Shown here: positions 50,961 through 61,226 of the stretch, in pieces | How the letters are laid out: every line of letters begins with the position of its first letter | Numbering within the stretch: the stretch's first letter is position 1 | From: Pseudodesulfovibrio indicus | GTDB lineage: Bacteria; Desulfobacterota; Desulfovibrionia; Desulfovibrionales; Desulfovibrionaceae | Length of the DNA stretch: 64,000 nt | NCBI RefSeq assembly: GCF_001563225.1 | Contig: NZ_CP014206.1 | Location: forward strand, 3,158,001-3,222,000 | Reading direction: 5' to 3' | Made by a program: the position numbers and the translations under genes | The notes under the pieces: model-generated | Told to the model about the DNA's origin: nothing | The model's input: only the letters and a program-made list of their open reading frames with translations | Database searches by the model: none

Positions 50961-52271
50961 CTAGCGCCTGCCTTTCAGTTTGTTGCCTTTCCCCATCAAT
51001 CCCTCGTACTGGCGAGAGATCATGTAGGATTCGATCTGGCCCATGAAGTCCATGGCCACGCCGACCACGATCAGAAGCGAAGTGCCGCCGAAATAGAACG
51101 GGACGCCGAACTTGCTGATCAGAATCATGGGCAGCACGCAAACCGCGGAGACATAGAAGGCGCCCCACAGGGTGATGCGGGCCAGGACCTTGTCGATGTA
51201 CTCGCGGGTGCGGTTGCCGGGACGGATGCCCGGGATGAAGCCGCCCTGCTTCTGGATGTTCTCCGCGATTCCCTTGGGATCAAACATGATCGCCGTATAG
51301 AAATAGCAGAAGAAGATGATGATTCCGATGAACAGGATGTTGTACAGAATCGAATCGGGCCGCATGTATGCCGAGAAGTCCTGCAGGTACTTGTTGCTCG
51401 AGAACTGAGCAAGGGTTGCAGGGAACATCAGAATGGAGGACGCGAAGATCGGCGGGATAACGCCCGCGGTGTTGATCTTCAGCGGCAGGTGCGTGGTCTG
51501 CCCGCCGAACATGCGGCGGCCCATCTGACGCTTGGCATAATGAATCGGGATACGGCGCTGGCCGCGCTCCATGAACACGATGAAGGCCAGGGTGGCGATC
51601 ATGATGACCAGAAGGAACAGCAGGATGAACAGCGAGATCTCGCCCACGGTCATCAGCTGCAGGGTGTTGACCACCGCGGACGGGAGTCCGGCGATGATGC
51701 CTGCGTAGATGATCAGCGAGATGCCGTTTCCGATGCCCTTTTCGGTCATCTGTTCGCCCAGCCACATCAGGAACACGGTCCCCGCGGTCAGGGTGATGAT
51801 CGTCATCAGCTTGAATCCGATGCCCGAGAACAGAACCATGGGCGCGCCCGTGGGGCTGCTCATGGACTCGAGACCGGTGGCGATGGCGAAACCCTGGACC
51901 ACGGTGATCAGTACCGTGCCGTATCGGGTGTACTGGGTTATCTTCTTGCGGCCGGCCTCACCCTCCTCCTTCTGCAGCCGTTTCAGCTCGGGGCTGACCA
52001 CGGTAAGCAGCTGGAGGATGATGGAGGCCGAGATGTACGGCATGATCCCCAGCGCGAAGATGGACATCTTGGAGAGTCCACCGCCGGAGAACATGTCGAA
52101 CACGCCGAAGAGGGTGTTCTGCGCCTGAGCGAAGAACTCAGAAAGCGCAGCACTATCGACGCCGGGAATAGGGATATGAATGCCCATCCGGTAGACAGCG
52201 AGCAGTGCGAATGTCCAGAGCAGCTTTTTCCGCAGCTCCGGCAACCGGGCAATATTGTCAACTCCTGACAT
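50961..52271 (-). CDS. secY: Protein translocase subunit SecY
   Basis: The channel subunit of the Sec translocase. The 436 residues have ten membrane segments, with the N-terminal LRKKLLWTFALLAVYRMGIH and PIPGVDS, and IVFMERGQRRIPIHYAKRQM in the cytoplasmic loop after segment 5 or 6. It lies after rplO and before map in the spc operon. Length is normal. Confidence 0.97.
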   Translation of the reverse strand: MSGVDNIARLPELRKKLLWTFALLAVYRMGIHIPIPGVDSAALSEFFAQAQNTLFGVFDMFSGGGLSKMSIFALGIMPYISASIILQLLTVVSPELKRLQKEEGEAGRKKITQYTRYGTVLITVVQGFAIATGLESMSSPTGAPMVLFSGIGFKLMTIITLTAGTVFLMWLGEQMTEKGIGNGISLIIYAGIIAGLPSAVVNTLQLMTVGEISLFILLFLLVIMIATLAFIVFMERGQRRIPIHYAKRQMGRRMFGGQTTHLPLKINTAGVIPPIFASSILMFPATLAQFSSNKYLQDFSAYMRPDSILYNILFIGIIIFFCYFYTAIMFDPKGIAENIQKQGGFIPGIRPGNRTREYIDKVLARITLWGAFYVSAVCVLPMILISKFGVPFYFGGTSLLIVVGVAMDFMGQIESYMISRQYEGLMGKGNKLKGRR

Positions 52272-52302
52272 CGTCCAAGTACCCTTCCGAATCTAGAGTG
52301 AG

Positions 52303-52749
52303 TTACGCCTCAATGGCCTTGGCGGTACCGCCGGCCTTGGCAATCTTGTCGGCAGCGGACGCGCTGAAGCGGTGGGCTTCAATGGTCACGGCCTTGTCGA
52401 CTTCACCGGTGCCGAGCACTTTGACCGGAGCGCCGTTGGTCACGACGCCGCGTTCGTACATGTCGGCCAGGGTGATTTCGTCCTTGCCTTCGAACATGGC
52501 GATCAGGCGACCCACGTTCACGGCTTCGTATTCTTCACGGAAGGGATTCTTGAATCCGCGCTTGGGCAGACGGCGGGCCAGAGGCATCTGGCCGCCTTCG
52601 AACCCGGGACGAACGCCGCCGCCGGAGCGGGAGTTCTGACCCTTGTTGCCGCGTGCGGAGGTCTTGCCATGGCCGGAGCCGGAGCCGCGACCTACGCGCT
52701 TGCGATTCTTATATTCCTCCGGGAAGGCGTACAGTTCATGAAGTCTCAT
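52303..52749 (-). CDS. rplO: 50S ribosomal protein L15
   Basis: A 148-residue L15, with the Gly/Arg/Ser-rich N-terminal loop ([20 protein letters not shown]) and [20 protein letters not shown]. The ATG overlaps the rpmD stop (ATGA). Confidence 0.97.
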   Translation of the reverse strand: MRLHELYAFPEEYKNRKRVGRGSGSGHGKTSARGNKGQNSRSGGGVRPGFEGGQMPLARRLPKRGFKNPFREEYEAVNVGRLIAMFEGKDEITLADMYERGVVTNGAPVKVLGTGEVDKAVTIEAHRFSASAADKIAKAGGTAKAIEA

Positions 52750-52919
52750 GATTCGGTAACCTCCACGAGATGTCTGACCTTGTAGATCATGCCACGGATG
52801 ACGGGAGTGTCAGCGTGCTCTTTGACCTGATTGATCTTGCGCAGTCCCAGGGCTTCCAGGGTCTTCACCTGGTCGGGCTTGCACGCGATCTTGCTTTTGA
52901 TCTGCTTGATTTTAATCAC
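52746..52919 (-). CDS. rpmD: 50S ribosomal protein L30
   Basis: A 57-residue protein starting with GTG at 52919 and read as [20 protein letters not shown], then [10 protein letters not shown] and [10 protein letters not shown]. It matches the short bacterial L30, between rpsE and rplO. GGAT lies just upstream of the start. Confidence 0.93.
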   Translation of the reverse strand: MIKIKQIKSKIACKPDQVKTLEALGLRKINQVKEHADTPVIRGMIYKVRHLVEVTES

Positions 52920-52931
52920 GGCGGTATCCTT

Positions 52932-53423
52932 CTACTTTCTGGGAGTGGAGACCGACACGCCGCGCAGGGCGGAAACCTGCTCGGCGCTGCGCAGGGACTC
53001 CAGTCCGGCCATGGTGGCCCGCAGCACGTTGTGCGGGTTGTTGGTGCCAATGGCCTTGGTCAGGATGTCATGGACGCCGACGGCTTCCATGATCGCGCGG
53101 ACGGGACCGCCGGCGATGATGCCGGTACCGCGGCTGGCGGGCTTCAGCATAACGCGGCCCGCGCCGTAACGTCCCAGGACCTCATACGGCAGGGTGCCGT
53201 CCAGAAGAGGAACATTGATCATGTTCTTCTTGGCGCGCTCGGACGCCTTGCGGATGGCTTCGGGCACTTCGTTGGCCTTGCCCAGTCCGTATCCTACTCC
53301 ACCTTCACCGTCACCGACGACCACCAGGCAGCTGAAGCTGAAACGGCGGCCACCCTTGACAACCTTGGCGACGCGATTGAGGTAGACGATTTTTTCAATC
53401 AATCCACTTTCATTCTGTTCCAT
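52932..53423 (-). CDS. rpsE: 30S ribosomal protein S5
   Basis: A 163-residue S5: [40 protein letters not shown] and [20 protein letters not shown] are family landmarks. The protein is needed for decoding accuracy. GGAAAG precedes the start. Between rplR and rpmD. Confidence 0.97.
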   Translation of the reverse strand: MEQNESGLIEKIVYLNRVAKVVKGGRRFSFSCLVVVGDGEGGVGYGLGKANEVPEAIRKASERAKKNMINVPLLDGTLPYEVLGRYGAGRVMLKPASRGTGIIAGGPVRAIMEAVGVHDILTKAIGTNNPHNVLRATMAGLESLRSAEQVSALRGVSVSTPRK

Positions 53424-53440
53424 TTTTCTTTCCTGGCTGA

Positions 53441-53800
53441 CTAGAATTTCAGCCCGCCTTCGCGGGCGCCGTCGGCAAGGGCTTTAATCTTGCCGTGATA
53501 GATATATCCGTTCCGGTCGAAGACGCAGGTCTCGATTTTCTGCGCCAGGGCGGCTTCGGCGATAGCCTTGCCGACCTTGGCAGCGGAGTCCTTGTTGGCC
53601 TTCAGGGCCTCGCCGCCCTTGTTCAGCACCTGGGTGCTGGCGGAAGCGAGGGTGACGCCGTTCACGTCGTCGACCAACTGCGCATAGAGATGCACGTTGG
53701 ACCGGTAGACGACAAGACGGGGCCGGGCTTCGGTACCGGAGATCTTCTTCCTGATGCGAGGCTTGCGACGAAGCCTCTGCTCGTTCTTGCTTATGCTCAT
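53441..53800 (-). CDS. rplR: 50S ribosomal protein L18
   Basis: A 119-residue L18: 5S rRNA-binding protein, with [20 protein letters not shown] and the C-terminal [20 protein letters not shown]. Normal length. Confidence 0.97.
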   Translation of the reverse strand: MSISKNEQRLRRKPRIRKKISGTEARPRLVVYRSNVHLYAQLVDDVNGVTLASASTQVLNKGGEALKANKDSAAKVGKAIAEAALAQKIETCVFDRNGYIYHGKIKALADGAREGGLKF

Positions 53801-53811
53801 GACTATTACCC

Positions 53812-54348
53812 CTACTTGGAACCGGACTTACCGGCCTTGCGGCGGATGATCTCGTCAATGTACTTGATGCCCTTGCCCTTGTAAGGCTCGGGCGGGCGCA
53901 CACGACGGATCTGGGCCGCAACTTCACCGACAAGCTGCTTGTCGGTGCCCTCGATGATCAGCTTAGAGCCTTCCACCTTGGCTTCGAGGCCGGCGGGCAG
54001 ATCGAACTCGACCGGGTGGGAATACCCGACGTTGAGCACGACTTTCTTGCCCTGCACGGACACCTTGTAACCAACGCCGATGACTTCCAGGGTCTTTGCA
54101 AAGCCCTTGGTCACGCCGTCCACGCAGTTGGCGAGCAGGGTCCGACGAAGACCGTGCTGGCCGCGGGAACGGCGGGAATCATCAACGCGGGTAACGTACA
54201 CCTTGCCATCCTCAACCTTATACTCCACGGCCGGATCGACCGGAGTCGTCAGGGAACCCTTGGGACCCTTGACCTGGATTTCAGAGGCTCCGACAGACAC
54301 CTCGACACCGGCAGGGATGTCGATGGGATTCTTTCCTATACGAGACAT
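53812..54348 (-). CDS. rplF: 50S ribosomal protein L6
   Basis: A 178-residue L6 with the two-fold repeat and the C-terminal signature [19 protein letters not shown]. The N-terminus [17 protein letters not shown] is conserved. It is in the standard order after rpsH. Confidence 0.97.
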   Translation of the reverse strand: MSRIGKNPIDIPAGVEVSVGASEIQVKGPKGSLTTPVDPAVEYKVEDGKVYVTRVDDSRRSRGQHGLRRTLLANCVDGVTKGFAKTLEVIGVGYKVSVQGKKVVLNVGYSHPVEFDLPAGLEAKVEGSKLIIEGTDKQLVGEVAAQIRRVRPPEPYKGKGIKYIDEIIRRKAGKSGSK

Positions 54349-54360
54349 AACGGAACCTCT

Positions 54361-54744
54361 TTACCAGATTTCGCAGAGCAGCTCGCCGCCGACGTTGGCC
54401 TCTTTGGCCTTGGCGCCTTCAAGCAACCCCTTGGAGGTGGACACGATACAAATACCGATGCCGTTCTGGACTCGGGGGATATCAGAAGCACCTACGTACA
54501 CGCGGCGACCGGGCTTGCTGACCTTCTTCAGGCCAGTGATGAGCGGTTTGCCTTCGGCGTACTTGAGGGTAATACTGATGTCCCTGTCCTCGACAGCGTA
54601 GTCGGTAATATAACCTTCTTCCTTCAGAATACCCGCGATCGCCGATTTCATCTTGGAAACCGGAACGACGACGCCGGTGTGATAGGCGCCGTACGCATTC
54701 CGGATGCGGGTCAACATGTCGGCTACAGGATCAACAACAGCCAT
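54361..54744 (-). CDS. rpsH: 30S ribosomal protein S8
   Basis: A 127-residue S8: DPVADMLTRIRNAYGAYHTG and IPRVQNGIGICIVSTSKGLL are landmark segments. S8 binds helix 21 of 16S rRNA and regulates the spc operon in E. coli. Confidence 0.97.
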   Translation of the reverse strand: MAVVDPVADMLTRIRNAYGAYHTGVVVPVSKMKSAIAGILKEEGYITDYAVEDRDISITLKYAEGKPLITGLKKVSKPGRRVYVGASDIPRVQNGIGICIVSTSKGLLEGAKAKEANVGGELLCEIW

Positions 54745-54760
54745 TTCATTTTCTCCTTAA

Positions 54761-54946
54761 TTACCAGCTCGCCTTGCGGACGCCGGGCAGTTCGCCGGCG
54801 AGAGCCTTGTTGCGGAAGCAGATACGGCAAATTCCGTACCGCCTCAGAAAAGCCCGAGGACGGCCACAAATCGGGCACCGATTGTAGGCGCGAACCTTGA
54901 ACTTGGGTTTGCGAGTTGCCTTAACGCGAATGCTAGTCTTGGCCAC
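54761..54946 (-). CDS. rpsN: 30S ribosomal protein S14 type Z
   Basis: A 61-residue zinc-binding S14 with Cys24, Cys27, Cys40 and Cys43 ([20 protein letters not shown]). The short type is usual outside gammaproteobacteria. Between rplE and rpsH. Confidence 0.97.
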   Translation of the reverse strand: MAKTSIRVKATRKPKFKVRAYNRCPICGRPRAFLRRYGICRICFRNKALAGELPGVRKASW

Positions 54947-54957
54947 TTTCCGTCCTC

Positions 54958-55497
54958 CTACTTTTTAAAGGGCATGCCAAGCAGATCGAGGAGGGTCTTG
55001 CCTTCCTTGTCGGTCTTGGCCGTGGTGGTCACGGTGATGTTCATGCCCTTCACCAACTCAACCTTGTCGATGTCAAGCTCAGGGAAGATGGTGTGTTCCT
55101 TGATGCCCAGGGTGAAGTTTCCACGACCGTCGAAACCGCGGTCGGGGATGCCGCGGAAGTCGCGGACCCGGGGCAGAGCGAAGCTCACGAGCTTGTCATA
55201 AAAGTCCCACATCCGGTCTTCGCGCAGAGTGACGCGGCAGCCCACGGGCATGCCCTCGCGCAGCTTGAACTGCGCGATGGACTTCTTGGCCAGGGTGACC
55301 ACGGCCTTCTGGCCGGCAATTGCGGTCAGTTCCTCGGCGGCGGCTTCGATGAGCTTGCTGTTCTGGCTGGCAGCACCGAGACCGATGTTCAGGGAGATCT
55401 TCACCATTTTGGGGATCTCCATGGACGAGGAATAACCGTACTCCTTCTGGAGTTCGGGGACGACCTTTTCGTTATATACTTTTTCGAGACGAGTCAT
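54958..55497 (-). CDS. rplE: 50S ribosomal protein L5
   Basis: A 179-residue L5, binding 5S rRNA. The ATG at 55497 ([17 protein letters not shown]) is the family start, so a longer in-frame start 30 bases upstream was rejected. Landmarks: [19 protein letters not shown] and [12 protein letters not shown]. Confidence 0.96.
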   Translation of the reverse strand: MTRLEKVYNEKVVPELQKEYGYSSSMEIPKMVKISLNIGLGAASQNSKLIEAAAEELTAIAGQKAVVTLAKKSIAQFKLREGMPVGCRVTLREDRMWDFYDKLVSFALPRVRDFRGIPDRGFDGRGNFTLGIKEHTIFPELDIDKVELVKGMNITVTTTAKTDKEGKTLLDLLGMPFKK

Positions 55498-55505
55498 ACT
55501 GATAC

Positions 55506-55826
55506 CTATTTGAAGGTCTCGTTGCACTTCTTGCAGAAGCGCACCTTCTTGCCGTCTTCAGTCTTCTTGTACCCTACCCGCGTGGGCTTGGTGCAGGCGT
55601 CGCAGACCACAGCCACATTGGATACATGGATAGGGGCTTCCTTCTCGATAATGCCGCCGGGTTGCTGGGCATAGGGGTTGGCTTTGGTGTGGCGCTGGAC
55701 CATGTTCACCTTCTCAACCAGGACCTTGTCCTGCTTCTTGAGAATCTTCAACACCTTGCCGACCTTTCCCTTGTCTTTCCCGGCGATGACCATGACCTTG
55801 TCGTCTTTACGGATTTTAGTCTTCAT
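55506..55826 (-). CDS. rplX: 50S ribosomal protein L24, with C-terminal Cys pairs
   Basis: A 106-residue L24 with the KOW domain ([20 protein letters not shown]) and a C-terminal zinc-ribbon-like pair CDACTKP and CKKCNETFK. Three ATGs occur in tandem (55832, 55829, 55826); the last gives the best spacing to AGGA. Confidence 0.94.
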   Translation of the reverse strand: MKTKIRKDDKVMVIAGKDKGKVGKVLKILKKQDKVLVEKVNMVQRHTKANPYAQQPGGIIEKEAPIHVSNVAVVCDACTKPTRVGYKKTEDGKKVRFCKKCNETFK

Positions 55827-55836
55827 CATCATTTCC

Positions 55837-56205
55837 TTACAGGACCTCGGGAGCGAGGGAAACGATCTTCATGAAACCGGCGGCGCGCAACTCACGAGCC
55901 ACGGGCCCGAAGATACGGGTGCCCACAGGCTCCATGTTGTTGTTGAGCAGCACGGCGGAATTGTTGTCGAACTTGATGTAGGAACCGTCGGGACGACCGA
56001 GCTCCTTCTTCGTGCGGACGACAACCGCCTTCATGACCGAGCCCTTCTTCACCTTGGAATGGGGCATGGCCTCCTTGACGGACACTACGATAATATCACC
56101 GACGCTGGCGTAACGGCGCTTGGAACCGCCGAGCACCTTGATGCAGGCGACTTTCTTGGCTCCGGAGTTGTCAGCCACGTCGAGATTGGATTCAACCTGA
56201 ATCAT
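55837..56205 (-). CDS. rplN: 50S ribosomal protein L14
   Basis: A 122-residue L14: [20 protein letters not shown] and the C-terminal [20 protein letters not shown] are diagnostic. Normal length. Confidence 0.97.
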   Translation of the reverse strand: MIQVESNLDVADNSGAKKVACIKVLGGSKRRYASVGDIIVVSVKEAMPHSKVKKGSVMKAVVVRTKKELGRPDGSYIKFDNNSAVLLNNNMEPVGTRIFGPVARELRAAGFMKIVSLAPEVL

Positions 56206-56223
56206 ATGATTTCCTCCTAATCC

Positions 56224-56490
56224 CTAAACGGCCTTTTCGAGGATCTTGACCAGGTGCCAGCGCTTGCGCCGGGACATGGGTCTCGATTCGACAATCTGCA
56301 CCGTATCGCCTACACCGCAGTCGTTGGCCGGATCATGGGCCATGAACTTCTTGCGGCGGCGGATGTACTTCTTCAGCAGCGGATGCTTCACCAGGGTCTC
56401 GACGCGGACGACGATGGTCTTGTCGGCCTTGTCGGAGATCACCAGACCGGTGAGCAGGCGCTTGTTGCCTTGGTATTTGAACTCAGCCAT
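56224..56490 (-). CDS. rpsQ: 30S ribosomal protein S17
   Basis: An 88-residue S17 with LTGLVISDKADKTIVVRVET and KKYIRRRKKFMAHDPAND. Normal OB-fold length. Confidence 0.97.
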   Translation of the reverse strand: MAEFKYQGNKRLLTGLVISDKADKTIVVRVETLVKHPLLKKYIRRRKKFMAHDPANDCGVGDTVQIVESRPMSRRKRWHLVKILEKAV

Positions 56491-56493
56491 TTC

Positions 56494-56688
56494 TTACGCT
56501 CCCTGCCGTTCCCGCTGAATGGTCAGGATACGGGCGATGGTCTTTTTGACGCCGGCGAGTGCCTTGGTGTTCTCCAGCTGGGCGGTCGCATGCTTGAAGC
56601 GCATGGTGAACAGCTCATGCCGGGACTCGGTCAGCTTCTCGGTCAGCTTCGCGTCATCCAGTTCACGAAGTTCCTTGGAAGTGATCAT
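56494..56688 (-). CDS. rpmC: 50S ribosomal protein L29
   Basis: A 64-residue helical hairpin protein: MITSKELRELDDAKLTEKLT and ARILTIQRERQGA. The stop is 1 base after the following rpsQ start region, as usual. Confidence 0.96.
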   Translation of the reverse strand: MITSKELRELDDAKLTEKLTESRHELFTMRFKHATAQLENTKALAGVKKTIARILTIQRERQGA

Positions 56689-56689
56689 C

Positions 56690-57103
56690 TTAGAGACCCT
56701 CCTTCACAACGATGGAAGTCTTGATCGGCAGCTTGTAGGAAGCGCGCTTGAGGGCTTCCTTGGCAAGCTCGATGTCGACACCCTTGACTTCGTACATAAT
56801 CCGGCCCGGTTTCACCGGCGCGACCCAACCGTCGGGTGCGCCTTTACCCTTGCCCTGGCGGACTTCCGCGGGCTTGGAGGTGGTGGGGTGATCAGGGAAG
56901 ATGCGGATCCAGACCTTACCGCCGCGCTTGATGTGACGCATGATCGCGACACGAGCGGATTCAATCTGCTGATTGGTGATCTTTCCGTGCTCCAATGCCT
57001 TCAGCCCGATATCGCCGAAGGACACCACGTTACCCCGTTGGGCCTTGCCTCTGAGTCGGCCTTTCTGCCATTTCCTGAATTTAACTCTTTTTGGAGCAAG
57101 CAT
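56690..57103 (-). CDS. rplP: 50S ribosomal protein L16
   Basis: A 137-residue L16: [20 protein letters not shown] and [20 protein letters not shown]. It shares one base with the rpsC stop. Confidence 0.97.
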   Translation of the reverse strand: MLAPKRVKFRKWQKGRLRGKAQRGNVVSFGDIGLKALEHGKITNQQIESARVAIMRHIKRGGKVWIRIFPDHPTTSKPAEVRQGKGKGAPDGWVAPVKPGRIMYEVKGVDIELAKEALKRASYKLPIKTSIVVKEGL

Positions 57104-57744
57104 TACTGTTGTACCTCTTTGTCCAGAATCTCACCCTTGAAGATCCAGACCTTGACTCCGATAACGCCGTAAGTGGTGGCAGCCTCGGCGAAACCATAGT
57201 CGATGTCGGCACGAAGGGTGTGCAGGGGCACACGCCCATCACGGTACCACTCGCCGCGAGCGATTTCTGCGCCGGCAAGGCGGCCTGCGCAAGCGACTTT
57301 GATACCCTCGGCGCCGAATTTCCTGGCAAGGCCCACCGTGCGCTTCATGGCACGGCGGAAGGCAATACGGCGTTCGAGCTGCTGGGCAATGTTCTCAGCT
57401 ACGAGCTGAGCTTCAACCTCCGGTCGACGGATCTCGTTGACCTCAATGGTGAACTCGGTTTTGAACTTGCCGCGCAATTCATCGCGCAGCTTTTCTATCT
57501 CTACACCCTTACGGCCGATGACAATACCGGGACGCGCGGTGTGGATGATCAGGCGAATCTTGCCGCCGGCCCGCTCGATCTCGATGCGGGAAACGCCGGC
57601 CTGAAACAACTTTTTCTTAACGAACTTGCGGACCTGGTCGTCCTGGAGGACGAACGCAGGGTAATCCTTGGTGCTGTACCAGCGGGACAGCCAGTTCTTG
57701 TTATACCCCAGACGAAAACCGTAAGGATGTACTTTCTGTCCCAT
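57103..57744 (-). CDS. rpsC: 30S ribosomal protein S3
   Basis: A 213-residue S3: [20 protein letters not shown], the KH motif [20 protein letters not shown], and C-terminal [10 protein letters not shown]. Standard for the family. Confidence 0.97.
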   Translation of the reverse strand: MGQKVHPYGFRLGYNKNWLSRWYSTKDYPAFVLQDDQVRKFVKKKLFQAGVSRIEIERAGGKIRLIIHTARPGIVIGRKGVEIEKLRDELRGKFKTEFTIEVNEIRRPEVEAQLVAENIAQQLERRIAFRRAMKRTVGLARKFGAEGIKVACAGRLAGAEIARGEWYRDGRVPLHTLRADIDYGFAEAATTYGVIGVKVWIFKGEILDKEVQQ

Positions 57745-57745
57745 A

Positions 57746-58078
57746 CTACTGTTCCTTCACTACGATGGTGATGTGGCTGGTACGCTTCCGGATGCGGTAA
57801 GCGCGGCCCATGGCGCGCGGCTTGATACGCTTCCAGGTAGGACCTTCATTGACCATGACCGTGTCGACAATCAGGGAGTCGACATCGACGCCGGGCATCT
57901 GCTCCGCATTGGAAATGGCGGAGTACAGAACCTTGCGGAGAATCTCGGCGGGCTTCTTCGGGGTGAACCGGAGGATGTTCAGAGCATCCTCGACGCCCTT
58001 GCCCTTGATGTTCTCGGCGACGACGCGGGTCTTTCGCGGGGACACGCGAATGAACTTTGCTACTGCTTTGGCTTCCAT
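57746..58078 (-). CDS. rplV: 50S ribosomal protein L22
   Basis: A 110-residue L22 lining the exit tunnel: [20 protein letters not shown] and C-terminal [16 protein letters not shown]. Confidence 0.97.
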   Translation of the reverse strand: MEAKAVAKFIRVSPRKTRVVAENIKGKGVEDALNILRFTPKKPAEILRKVLYSAISNAEQMPGVDVDSLIVDTVMVNEGPTWKRIKPRAMGRAYRIRKRTSHITIVVKEQ

Positions 58079-58090
58079 TACGTGCTCCCC

Positions 58091-58360
58091 CTACTTCTTC
58101 TTGTCGGCCACGTGGCCGAAGTAGGTGCGGGTCGGGGAGAATTCACCCAGCTTGTGACCGACCATGTTTTCGGTCACGAACACGGGGATGAACTTCCGGC
58201 CATTGTGGACTGCGAAAGTCATACCGACCATCTCGGGGACGATCGTGGAACGGCGGGACCAGGTCTTGATCACGCGGCGATCCTGATTTTCGGCAGCCAA
58301 CTGGATTTTCTTGATCAGGTGACCGTCGAGGAACGGGCCTTTTTTGAGAGATCTAGGCAT
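58091..58360 (-). CDS. rpsS: 30S ribosomal protein S19
   Basis: An 89-residue S19: [20 protein letters not shown] and [20 protein letters not shown]. Confidence 0.97.
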   Translation of the reverse strand: MPRSLKKGPFLDGHLIKKIQLAAENQDRRVIKTWSRRSTIVPEMVGMTFAVHNGRKFIPVFVTENMVGHKLGEFSPTRTYFGHVADKKK

Positions 58361-58371
58361 CGTTTATACTC

Positions 58372-59203
58372 CTACTTCTGGCCGCGGCGTTTGACGATAA
58401 GCTTCGAGGAAGCCTTCTTGCGGTTCCGGGTCTTGTAGCCCTTGGCCGGCATACCCCACGGGGAAACCGGGTGGCGACCACCGGAACTGCGGCCCTCACC
58501 ACCACCCCAGCGGGTGATCGATCGGGTTCATTGCCACACCACGGACCTTCGGGCGACGGCCAAGCCAGCGATTACGGCCGGCCTTACCGATCTTGATATT
58601 CTCGTGATGAATGTTTCCAACCTGGCCGATGGTGGCGCAACAGGTGGCCAGCACCTTGCGGACCTCGCCGGAGGGCATGCGCAGCAGCGCGTACTTGCCT
58701 TCCTTGGCGATCAGCTGGGCGTAGGTACCGGCGGCACGGCAGAACTGGCCGCCCTTGCCGGGGTACAGCTCGATGTTGTGCACGATGGTACCGGTCGGGA
58801 CCTGGGCCAGAGCCATGGCGTTGCCAGGCTTGATGTCGGCGCCCTCACCCGCGGTGATGACGTCGCCCTGGTTCAGGCCGACAGGGGCCAGGATGTAGCG
58901 CTTCTCGCCGTCCGCGTAGTGCAGGAGGGCGATGCGGGCGCTGCGGTTCGGATCGTACTCGATCTCGGCCACCTTGGCGGGCACGCCAAGCTTGTTCCGC
59001 TTGAAGTCGATCAGGCGGTACAGGGACTTGTTGCCTCCGCCGCGACGGCGGGAGGTGACGCGACCATTGTTGTTGCGACCGGCCTTCTTAGTCAGGCCTT
59101 TGGTCAGCGACTTCTCGGGAGTGGTCCGGGTGATCTCCGCGAAATCGGAGATGGTCTGGAACCGGCGGCCCGGAGAAGTAGGCTTCAGCTTACGGGTTGC
59201 CAT
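58372..59203 (-). pseudogene. rplB: 50S ribosomal protein L2, frameshifted near residue 232
   Basis: L2 binds 23S rRNA close to the peptidyl transferase centre. The first about 230 residues are normal ([20 protein letters not shown], then [20 protein letters not shown] and [20 protein letters not shown]). After MNPIDHP the frame reads LGWW and stops, whereas L2 should read [13 protein letters not shown]. The plus-strand CACCCCAG at 58503-58510 holds one extra base (with a substitution) in this stretch. The remaining C-terminus ([19 protein letters not shown] to a stop at 58372) is intact in another frame. Without the extra base the gene encodes 276 residues, the normal length. A sequence error is the likely cause. 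Confidence 0.88.
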
Positions 59204-59206
59204 GGG

Positions 59207-59500
59207 TTACACTCCTTCGAAGATTTCGATTTTATCGCCGGCTGCAAGCTTGACGTAGGCCTTCTTGTAACCGGGGACGCGGCCGCCGGTCAGGCGACCC
59301 ATGCGCTTGCGCGGCATCGCTTTCTTGCTGACGATATTCACGGACTCGACTTTGACGTCGAAGGCTGCTTCCACGGCCTTCTTCACCTCGACCTTGTTGG
59401 AATCGGGGTGGACGTAAAAAGAGACGTGATTGGATTGCTCCTTGGCCTCGTTGGCCTTTTCGGAGACCACGGGCTTGAGCAGTACTTTCGAATAATCCAT
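59207..59500 (-). CDS. rplW: 50S ribosomal protein L23
   Basis: A 97-residue L23: MDYSKVLLKPVVSEKANEAK and GRLTGGRVPGYKKAYVKLAA. Its site is at the tunnel exit. Confidence 0.97.
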   Translation of the reverse strand: MDYSKVLLKPVVSEKANEAKEQSNHVSFYVHPDSNKVEVKKAVEAAFDVKVESVNIVSKKAMPRKRMGRLTGGRVPGYKKAYVKLAAGDKIEIFEGV

Positions 59501-60120
59501 TACTTCAACCTCTCTTGAACGTCTTGGGCGGCGGCCTCGAGCATAACCAGCTCGGGGTACAGCAGCACGTCGTAAACATTCAGCTTGTCGGCCTCGATAA
59601 CCTTGATGTGGGGCATGTTCCGTGCGGACAGCTCCAGATTCCGATCGGCGTTCTTGGCGACGATCAGGGTCTTGTTCAGGCCGAGGGTTTCAGCGACTTC
59701 GGCAAAGGCCTTGGTCTTGATCTCAGCGAGATCGATGGACTTGACCACCATCATCTTCTCTTCGGAGACGCGGGAGGACAGAGCCATCTTGAGGGCCAGC
59801 TTGCGGACCTTCTTGTTGACCTTGAAGGTATAGTCGCGAGGCTGCGGGCCGAAGGTGGCGGCACCACCACGCCACAGGGGCGAGTTGCTGGAACCGGCAC
59901 GGGCACGACCGGTGCCCTTCTGGCGCCACGGCTTGCGGCCGCCGCCGTCCTTGAGGGCGCGGTTCTTGGTGGCATGGGTGCCCTGGCGCTGGGAAGCGCG
60001 CTGGGCGCGGACGACCTGGTTGAGGATTTCGGGCATGATCTCCACCTCGAAAACCTCGGGGGCCAGCTCGAAGTCGCCCACCTTCTTGTTATTCTGATCT
60101 ACAACTTGAATTTTTGCCAT
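59500..60120 (-). CDS. rplD: 50S ribosomal protein L4
   Basis: A 206-residue L4: RQGTHATKNRALKDGGGRKP, KGTGRARAGSSNSPLWRGGA and C-terminal VYDVLLYPELVMLEAAAQDV. The stop overlaps the rplW start. Confidence 0.97.
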   Translation of the reverse strand: MAKIQVVDQNNKKVGDFELAPEVFEVEIMPEILNQVVRAQRASQRQGTHATKNRALKDGGGRKPWRQKGTGRARAGSSNSPLWRGGAATFGPQPRDYTFKVNKKVRKLALKMALSSRVSEEKMMVVKSIDLAEIKTKAFAEVAETLGLNKTLIVAKNADRNLELSARNMPHIKVIEADKLNVYDVLLYPELVMLEAAAQDVQERLK

Positions 60121-60132
60121 GACGTATACCTC

Positions 60133-60765
60133 TTAGCCGTTCTTGCGGATCATCAGGAGGCCGTTGTTCGGTCCGGGCACCTGGCCCTTGACCACGAGGA
60201 CGTTATCCTCGGGACGGACATCGACGATCTCAACGTTGCTCAAGGTCACACGCTCGTTCCCCATCTGGCCGGGCATCTTCTTGCCCTTCCAGACACGGCC
60301 GGGGTAGGTCGCGTTACCGACGGAGCCGGGAACGCGGTGCACTTTTTCGGCACCGTGGGAGGCGCGGGAGCCACCGAAGTTGTGACGCTTCATGACGCCC
60401 TGGAAACCCTTACCCTTGGAGGTGCCGGTAACCTTGACCTTCTCACCGGCGGCAAAGATGTCGACGGTGATCTCCTGACCCAGCTCGTAGCCCTCGATGG
60501 CCTCAATGGGAAATTCCTTGAGGTGGCGGTACAGGGCGTCGCCGGCCTTGGCCATGTGGCCTTTCATGGGCTTGTTCACCTTGCGCTCGGGCACGTTGTC
60601 GTAGCCGAGCTGCAGGGCATTGTAGCCTTCCTTATCCATGGTCTTGATCTGCATCACCGCACAGGGACCGGCCTCAATGACCGTCACGGGGCAGATGGTA
60701 CCATCGTCCTTGAAAATGCGGGTCATGCCCACTTTTCTGCCAAGCAGTCCGAGAGTCTTAGCCAT
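60133..60765 (-). CDS. rplC: 50S ribosomal protein L3
   Basis: A 210-residue L3: MAKTLGLLGRKVGMTRIFKD and RHNFGGSRASHGAEKVHRVP with GSVGNATYPGRVWKGKKMPG. The ATG at 60765 is the family start. Longer readings would overlap rpsJ. Confidence 0.96.
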   Translation of the reverse strand: MAKTLGLLGRKVGMTRIFKDDGTICPVTVIEAGPCAVMQIKTMDKEGYNALQLGYDNVPERKVNKPMKGHMAKAGDALYRHLKEFPIEAIEGYELGQEITVDIFAAGEKVKVTGTSKGKGFQGVMKRHNFGGSRASHGAEKVHRVPGSVGNATYPGRVWKGKKMPGQMGNERVTLSNVEIVDVRPEDNVLVVKGQVPGPNNGLLMIRKNG

Positions 60766-60775
60766 AACTACACTC

Positions 60776-61096
60776 CTAGAGCTTGATCTCGACGTCGACG
60801 CCGGCGGGAAGCGAAAGCTTGCCCAGGGCATCAACCGTCTGCTGAGTGGGTTCGAGGATATCCAGAAGACGCTTGTGAATGCGCATTTCGAACTGCTCAC
60901 GGGACTTTTTGTCAACGTGGACAGACTTCTGGACGGTGGTACGATGAATGTCGGTGGGCAGCGGCACGGGGCCGGCAATAGCCGCACCGGTATTCCGGGC
61001 GGTGTCAACGATCTCGTTAACAGCCTTGTCCAGAATACGGTAATCGTATGCTCTCAGTTTAATTCTGATGCGATCGCTCGCCATCGAAGCAGCCAT
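60776..61096 (-). CDS. rpsJ: 30S ribosomal protein S10
   Basis: A 106-residue S10/Nus[41 protein letters not shown] and [17 protein letters not shown] lies before the ATG at 61096. It opens the S10 part of the cluster, 130 bases after the fusA stop. Confidence 0.96.
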   Translation of the reverse strand: MAASMASDRIRIKLRAYDYRILDKAVNEIVDTARNTGAAIAGPVPLPTDIHRTTVQKSVHVDKKSREQFEMRIHKRLLDILEPTQQTVDALGKLSLPAGVDVEIKL

Positions 61097-61171
61097 AGTG
61101 CTTTCTCCTCAAAGGATTTATCTTTACCGCGCCTGAAAAGGAAAAGGCGCCGAACTTTGCAGCGGTCGGGA

Positions 61172-61200
61172 TGAGTACACCCGGACCGCCGCAGTGTCAA
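61172..61200 (-). promoter_or_regulatory. Probable promoter of the S10 operon
   Basis: On the minus strand TTGACA, 17 bases, TACTCA in the 130-base gap between fusA and rpsJ, followed by a GCGCCT/AGGCGC leader hairpin. The perfect -35 element makes it plausible. Confidence 0.55.
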
Positions 61201-61226
61201 GCAAAGGGAAAATCCTCGGCTCTACG

